Assembly: GCA_027488755.1 (NCBI GenBank)
Contig: JAIYAZ010000053.1
Location: 1-35,942, forward strand
From: Verrucomicrobiaceae bacterium
Lineage (GTDB): Bacteria; Verrucomicrobiota; Verrucomicrobiia; Chthoniobacterales; JAATET01
Reading direction: 5' to 3'
Length of the DNA: 35,942 nucleotides
The notes beneath the pieces are model-generated. The model was not told the origin of the DNA. It was given only the letters and a program-made list of their open reading frames with translations, and searched no databases. A program made the translations under genes and the position numbers. Of this stretch, positions 31,626 to 35,942 are shown piece after piece; position 1 is the first letter of the stretch; each line of letters starts with the position of its first letter.

Positions 31626-34052
31626 ATGGACATTCCACACCGCTCATTCCCGAAGGAGGCTCTGAACCTCTCGGAAATCAACCCGTCGGCACCTTCCCCG
31701 CGGCCTCCGCTCCTTGACGAAACCGTCGCCGTGCTTCGCACCGCGGATCCATGCGAGGAACTCCCCCTGACAGGTCGGCATCTGTGCCGGAATCTGCTCG
31801 CGATTGGTGGCGTCGGCTCGGGCAAGACCAGCTCAATCATTTTCCCATTGCTGCGCCAAACGATCGAATTTCAGGCTGGCGATACCGAAAGAAAGTGCGG
31901 GCTATTTATCATCGACTCGAAGTTGGACGGTACCGCTGAGCGAGTTAAGCAGTGGGCAAAGGACTGCGGACGTGAAGCTGATATTCGCGAAATCGGTGCA
32001 GACGATGGATGGGGATACGATCCTTTCACCGGCGTCGATTCGTTCATCGATATCGAACGTTTAACTGAAAAGATGTGCTGCTGTTACTCCGATTTATCTG
32101 CCGAAAATGCCTATTGGCGCGAGACCGCTACAATGATACTCAACGGCGTGTTGAAAGTGGCTTACGTCATTTATCGACGGTTCGACCTTTGGCCAACCAT
32201 TAATCTACTCGGTGATATCTTTAACAATTCCCCGTCCGATGGATTTCGAGAGTCGATCACACGAATTTCAAGAATCGTGAATTCGTTGGAAGATCCAGAA
32301 GAACAAAAGGTTGGCTCTATGATCGCAGCCGCAATTCGTGCGGTCGAAGTATATTTCCGCCTCGACACGAGGACGCGGGGAATCCTGCAATCCATCCTTC
32401 TTGGGATCATTCGTCCTCTAAGCAGCCTAGAGGTTAGTCGATACTATCCTCGGCCGGGACTTTCATCCGTCGACCTTCGGGAGGTTGTAGACCAAGGTCG
32501 GATCCTAGTCATTCGAGCTCCCGCACATGAGCCTGGCGTCGTAGAGACCATGGGACGCATGATCAAATGTGACCTTTACGGACTTATTCGCTCACGAACA
32601 CACTCACCGGGGAAAGACGATCGACTCTTCGGAATGTTCTTCGATGAGTATCCCTTGGTTGCGACCGGATCGAGTCCGCTCTTTGGGGATGTCCAAGCAC
32701 TACAAACGATGAGGGAAAAACGTGGGTTTATTGTTGCCGCAACCCAAGGGCTCGTCTCAATGCGGAATGCGGTAGGTGGGAGAATCTGGGAGGCTTTAGC
32801 CTTGAACTTCACCAGTAAAGTTTTTCTCGCCAGTCAGGAACCGGAGGTGGAGGACTTTGCTCGAACCGTAATCGGAACCGAAGATCAAGGAGGTCCGACA
32901 ATTGGAGGAGGCAAGAAGATCACTCCCGTGGGAGAGCGCAATGACGAGTCGAATACGCTGCTTGATCATGAGACAGTGTTTAGTCGCGACGTAGAAAACA
33001 TTATCCAACCGGGGGATATTGCGCGCCTTGAGGAACACACCGGTTACTTCTACCTAGCAAGCGGTATGAGATCTGCCGGCCCAGTGTTTTTTGTGCCGGA
33101 GTTTAGCGACTATCAGCCCGTCTTGCAAAGCACGCACATGGAATCTTTAGCCGACAGCGTTGTTGAACTCCTCCATGAGTCAGTTAAACCCAAGCATTCG
33201 CCGAGCGGCGTCGACGAGGCAAACGAACAAACGAAAGAATCGGAGAAAGAGGTAAAGCCGGATACAAAGCCTCACCAGGCAGCGCATACCACCCATTCTT
33301 TAGCTTGGGCTTGGACGTCGAAGGCTCCGCCAATCGAGGACTATCTCGCGGCGAACCAAACCCCGAGCGAGATCTGCTTTCCATTCTATCGAAATGTGAC
33401 ACCTAATTGGATCGGTCTCGCATTTCTTACGGACGTTAATAGGGGCAGTCAGGGGTTGTGTGACGATTTAAGCCCTGGGCGGCGAGTGCCTCACATTTTG
33501 AAATTGCTAAAGTCGTCAGTAAAAACTCGAGAACTGGCGCTTAAGCTTCCTTCGACGCGGAGGATGATCTACAACGCCCTTGAGGCTACCGAACGGTTTT
33601 TGCAAACCTGCCAACCGTATTGGCATAAGGCTTTGGTCCGACCGAGCAAAAGACCGAGTTGCGTAAGAGCCCGGCGCGTTTTAACGAACGCAGCACACGC
33701 TTGGTTGGAACAACTCGGCCTCCCGGTGAAACAGCTCGCATTGTGGCAAAAGCGCGAAGGTTTCAAAAACACTTGCGATGCGGATGTGGTCCTTAAGCAG
33801 TTGCTTAACACCCATTCATGTTTTTCCGAGATCCCGCAGGAGTTCATCAGTCCTCAGTTTATTGAGTTTTTGAAAGCTTGGAATGACTGCAATTCGACAA
33901 TAAAGGCGAGGGCGCCAATCATCTGCTGGCTTAACGGGATTCCTGTAGTCTATTCTTTGGATTTGGAAACCTCGCGGAAGTTTGCGCCGCTATCGCTTGC
34001 GACAACTCTTTCCGCATTGACGTCGATCTACAAGGTTCCGAGCTTGCTATGA
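31626..34052 (+). CDS. Type IV coupling protein (TraD/TraG/VirD4-like ATPase)
   Basis: An 808-residue ATPase. Walker A is IGGVGSGKTSS (about 60-70), followed by the coupling-protein SKLDGTAERVKQWA segment; Walker B is FGMFFDEYPLVAT (about 335-347), then the TraD/TraG segment REKRGFIVAATQGLVSM. Such proteins recruit relaxosome DNA to the type IV secretion channel and help pump it. No transmembrane helices are visible at the N-terminus, unlike TraD/VirD4, so it belongs with the soluble, TraM-recognition-domain-only type. The C-terminal 280 residues after a charged linker are unrecognised. The DnaB-like gene overlaps its stop by ATGA. No relaxase or VirB-type genes lie in the window. Confidence 0.85.
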   Translation: MDIPHRSFPKEALNLSEINPSAPSPRPPLLDETVAVLRTADPCEELPLTGRHLCRNLLAIGGVGSGKTSSIIFPLLRQTIEFQAGDTERKCGLFIIDSKLDGTAERVKQWAKDCGREADIREIGADDGWGYDPFTGVDSFIDIERLTEKMCCCYSDLSAENAYWRETATMILNGVLKVAYVIYRRFDLWPTINLLGDIFNNSPSDGFRESITRISRIVNSLEDPEEQKVGSMIAAAIRAVEVYFRLDTRTRGILQSILLGIIRPLSSLEVSRYYPRPGLSSVDLREVVDQGRILVIRAPAHEPGVVETMGRMIKCDLYGLIRSRTHSPGKDDRLFGMFFDEYPLVATGSSPLFGDVQALQTMREKRGFIVAATQGLVSMRNAVGGRIWEALALNFTSKVFLASQEPEVEDFARTVIGTEDQGGPTIGGGKKITPVGERNDESNTLLDHETVFSRDVENIIQPGDIARLEEHTGYFYLASGMRSAGPVFFVPEFSDYQPVLQSTHMESLADSVVELLHESVKPKHSPSGVDEANEQTKESEKEVKPDTKPHQAAHTTHSLAWAWTSKAPPIEDYLAANQTPSEICFPFYRNVTPNWIGLAFLTDVNRGSQGLCDDLSPGRRVPHILKLLKSSVKTRELALKLPSTRRMIYNALEATERFLQTCQPYWHKALVRPSKRPSCVRARRVLTNAAHAWLEQLGLPVKQLALWQKREGFKNTCDADVVLKQLLNTHSCFSEIPQEFISPQFIEFLKAWNDCNSTIKARAPIICWLNGIPVVYSLDLETSRKFAPLSLATTLSALTSIYKVPSLL

Positions 34053-35521
34053 ATAAACGAGTAGCAGCGATCGTCGGAACTCAGTTGTCATTTCAGACCA
34101 ATCCAGACGACCACCCCACTCACAAAAAAGATATGAGTCAAAAGCATTCCCCCTCGCCCCTCTTCGACAAATGCAGCCCGATGCCACACAACCTCGATGC
34201 TGAAAAGGCATTACTCTGTTGTCTCCTCCGTGCACCGCGGAGCATTCTTTCAAAAGCAGCTTACGGTGTTTCCGAAAAACACTTTCACGATCCGGCTCAC
34301 CGAATCATTTTTCATGAAATCGCTGCGCTCGAAGCGGCAAATTGTCCAATCGATATCGCTAGCCTGACGGAATGCCTAGAGAACAACGGCGATCTGGAAG
34401 ACGTGGGGGGGCCGCAGGCGCTGTTCGAGTTGATGAATTTCCTCAAGCCCGACGAAACGGCCGATCCTTATATCGATATCTTAAAGGAGATGCAAATCCT
34501 CCGCGAGATCAAAGATATTGGCTCCGAGGTGGTTGCCATGGCGTCCAGTGGGACTGAGGACGCGCACGAGCTGCTCGAACATATTAGGGAACGGATTCAC
34601 GCCCTTGGAACAATGTCCGTCAACCACAATGCGGTCTCAGTCAAAGAAATTCTATTCAAGGCTATCGAACTGGCGGAGCGCCAGCACAACAAGGGAGGTG
34701 GGGTTTCTGGACTGTCCACGGGATTCGCGGGGCTTGACACGATGACCGGAGGCCTACGGCCGAGCGAAATGATACTCATTGCCGGCCAAGCTTCGATCGG
34801 AAAGTCCGCGCTCGCGATGAACATCGCCGAACACGTCGCGGTAACAATCGGCAAGCCTGTGGGGGTATTCAGTCTCCAAATGTCCGGACTCCAGCTTGGA
34901 CAACGATTGCTTTGCTCCCACTCACGGGTCAGCCTGAACCGGTTGCGTGACGGCGGCCTTTCGCGCGCCGAAGTCGCTCGTATCACGAAAAGTAACGCAG
35001 TTTTGAGCAAGTGTGAGATCCTCATCGACGATACCACTGAGCTAACGCTTACCGAGCTGCGCCGCAGGGCTCGCCAGATGAAGCAAATATCTTCCGTCAG
35101 CCTCATCATCATCGACGACATTCACCTTCTTCGAGACTTTTCGCATAAGGGCAGAGAAAAGCGCCAACGGGAACTCGCAGCCATATCCCGAGGAATTAAG
35201 GCGATGACCAAGGAACTGAAGGTTCCTGTGATAGTTGTCGCCCAACTCAACCGGGAGCCGGAGTCATTTACGATTCGCTGTAGGGACAGACCGAGTCTAG
35301 GTGAATTTCGCAAGTTCGGCGGAATCGAACGGGACGCTGACGTCGTGGCGTTACTCATGCGCAATGAACTCTCGGCTGACGATCCCAAGGAACAGATAGA
35401 CTTCGCTATGCGGGCAGACCTTATGGTCGCCAAGCAGCGCAACGGCACCCTCGGCAGCGTTCCGCTAAACTATCTTAAGGAAGTTTTGCGCTTTGAAGAC
35501 CGAGTGACAGCAGGGAGTTAA
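34049..35521 (+). CDS. dnaB: DnaB-type replicative helicase with altered active site
   Basis: A 490-residue hexameric helicase. The N-domain (PHNLDAEKALLCCLL, then FHDPAHRIIFHEIAAL) and a RecA-like C-domain are both complete: Walker A GQASIGKSA (about 247-255), IIIDDIHLL in place of the usual Walker B 'DYLQLM', VVAQLNREPE, GGIERDADVV and the ending KQRNGTLGSVPLNY. The H1a motif reads FSLQMSG, with Q277 where DnaB proteins have the Glu proposed as the catalytic base. It should load at an element origin and unwind DNA, unless the change weakens ATP hydrolysis. Translation starts inside the coupling-protein stop (ATGA), tying the two products together. The first 45 residues before MPHNLDAEK are extra and unrecognised. 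Confidence 0.9.
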   Translation: MNKRVAAIVGTQLSFQTNPDDHPTHKKDMSQKHSPSPLFDKCSPMPHNLDAEKALLCCLLRAPRSILSKAAYGVSEKHFHDPAHRIIFHEIAALEAANCPIDIASLTECLENNGDLEDVGGPQALFELMNFLKPDETADPYIDILKEMQILREIKDIGSEVVAMASSGTEDAHELLEHIRERIHALGTMSVNHNAVSVKEILFKAIELAERQHNKGGGVSGLSTGFAGLDTMTGGLRPSEMILIAGQASIGKSALAMNIAEHVAVTIGKPVGVFSLQMSGLQLGQRLLCSHSRVSLNRLRDGGLSRAEVARITKSNAVLSKCEILIDDTTELTLTELRRRARQMKQISSVSLIIIDDIHLLRDFSHKGREKRQRELAAISRGIKAMTKELKVPVIVVAQLNREPESFTIRCRDRPSLGEFRKFGGIERDADVVALLMRNELSADDPKEQIDFAMRADLMVAKQRNGTLGSVPLNYLKEVLRFEDRVTAGS

Positions 35522-35612
35522 CGACGCGCGGCTTGGCGATAAAGAGAGGCCAATATAGCCATCGGAATCAGGCATAGATCGCACTCCTCGCTGGTCACCT
35601 CAGGATCTCGGA

Positions 35613-35728
35613 TAACTCGGCGCCCGCTTTATCGTTTCCGCAAAACCTTCTCTGCTTAGAGATCCGCGCGATTGCCTTCGAGACGACGTTCGCTAGACAG
35701 AAGGGGAATGCGAGCATTCCGTCCTGCA
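35613..35728 (-). pseudogene. Frameshifted relic of the 19755-20330 gene
   Basis: The roughly 100 bases aligned with 20230-20330 share blocks such as TTTATCGTTTCC, TCTCTGCTT, AGAGAT and GATTGCC, and both encode MLAFP at the start. The relic lacks one base after TCTCTGCTT (35651-35659), which breaks the frame; restoring it gives an EGFAETIKRAG-like match to NGYEETINRAR. Similarity fades after about 35 codons, so only the 5' end remains. Confidence 0.65.
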
Positions 35729-35846
35729 TGGACATCTCCTGAGGCCCGGCCAACTCCGCGTATAGAACGCAAAATGAGCGATTTTTTGGCGCGAAAGGCG
35801 GGATTCCGACTACTGGAAGATATTGGCCTGCCCCCGAAGGTGGGAC

Positions 35847-35909
35847 AGTTTGTAAGTAGAGGTTAAGCGGGGATTGGTTGTGATGTTTGGTTGGTTTGTG
35901 GGTTTGAAG
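35847..35909 (+). other. G/T-rich, nearly C-free stretch
   Basis: The plus strand has one C (35868) in 63 bases, with TTGGTTG- and GGTTTG-like short repeats. Strand asymmetry of this kind is seen at some origins and transfer regions, and the coupling protein and DnaB genes are close by. No stem-loop or nick-site motif that I know is present. Confidence 0.3.
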
Positions 35910-35942
35910 CAAGTCCCGACGGAAGGAGCCCGGAGGGCGACT

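Larger units (their letters stand above)
35522..35942. other. 421-base terminal stretch with no intact gene
   Basis: After dnaB no convincing coding region is visible. The part at 35613-35728 is a decayed copy of the 5' end of the gene at 19755-20330. The part at 35847-35909 is strongly strand-asymmetric, with a single C. The remainder shows nothing I can identify. Confidence 0.6.

Noticed and set aside
35773-35866. 30-residue plus-strand ORF near the right end
   Set aside because: Too short, no ribosome site and no recognisable motif.
1-35942. CRISPR array
   Set aside because: The only tandem repeats seen are short coding duplications (15, 21 and 24 bp units); none has regularly spaced unique spacers.

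Overview
This is a GC-rich bacterial accessory region (by eye roughly 58-60% GC in most genes) with no rRNA, tRNA or CRISPR array that I can see. The organism cannot be named from the sequence. Many starts lack a good Shine-Dalgarno site, and several genes are clearly AT-richer than their neighbours, so the window looks like a mosaic built by horizontal transfer. A type IV coupling protein translationally coupled to a DnaB-type helicase at the right end (31.6-35.5 kb) points to a conjugative plasmid or integrative conjugative element. Four toxin-antitoxin-type loci fit that: an orphan higA, a YjjJ/HipA-like kinase, vapBC and a second hipA.

Left part (1-9.7 kb): a truncated metallophosphoesterase, HigA-like antitoxin, HTH-HipA kinase (YjjJ type) with a palindromic operator touching its start codon, a second metallophosphoesterase, two HAD-type phosphatases, a ClpX-like AAA+ ATPase, a sigma-70-region-2-like protein and a large ankyrin-repeat protein.

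Central part (9.7-16.7 kb): the most interesting block. A Cas4/RecB-like Fe-S nuclease overlaps a Dna2/UPF1-type SF1 helicase by ATGA. After 50 bases follow four closely packed, AT-richer genes on the same strand: an endonuclease/exonuclease/phosphatase (EEP) protein, a GIY-YIG-like protein, a short reverse transcriptase (RT) and an acidic coiled-coil protein. EEP and GIY-YIG are the two endonuclease folds that eukaryotic LINE and Penelope retroelements pair with their RTs; here both stand beside one bacterial RT. I read this as a candidate undescribed RT-based defence or mobile system.

Middle right (16.7-26.5 kb): vapBC flanked on one side by an aspartyl-protease-like gene and on the other by a decayed fragment of the same gene; four genes of unknown or barely recognised function; an M20/M28-like metallopeptidase; an AT-rich PD-(D/E)XK protein tightly followed by a GC-rich DUF2779 nuclease; and hipA preceded by an unusual small ORF.

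Right part (26.5-35.9 kb): RecD2-like helicase, two small unknown proteins (one possibly a dead RNase H fold), a sigma-factor-like protein with a region-4 HTH, an RNase HI-like protein, the coupling protein and the DnaB-like helicase, in which the usual SLEM glutamate is glutamine. The last 420 bases hold a frameshifted relic of the gene at 20.3 kb and a C-free strand-asymmetric stretch.
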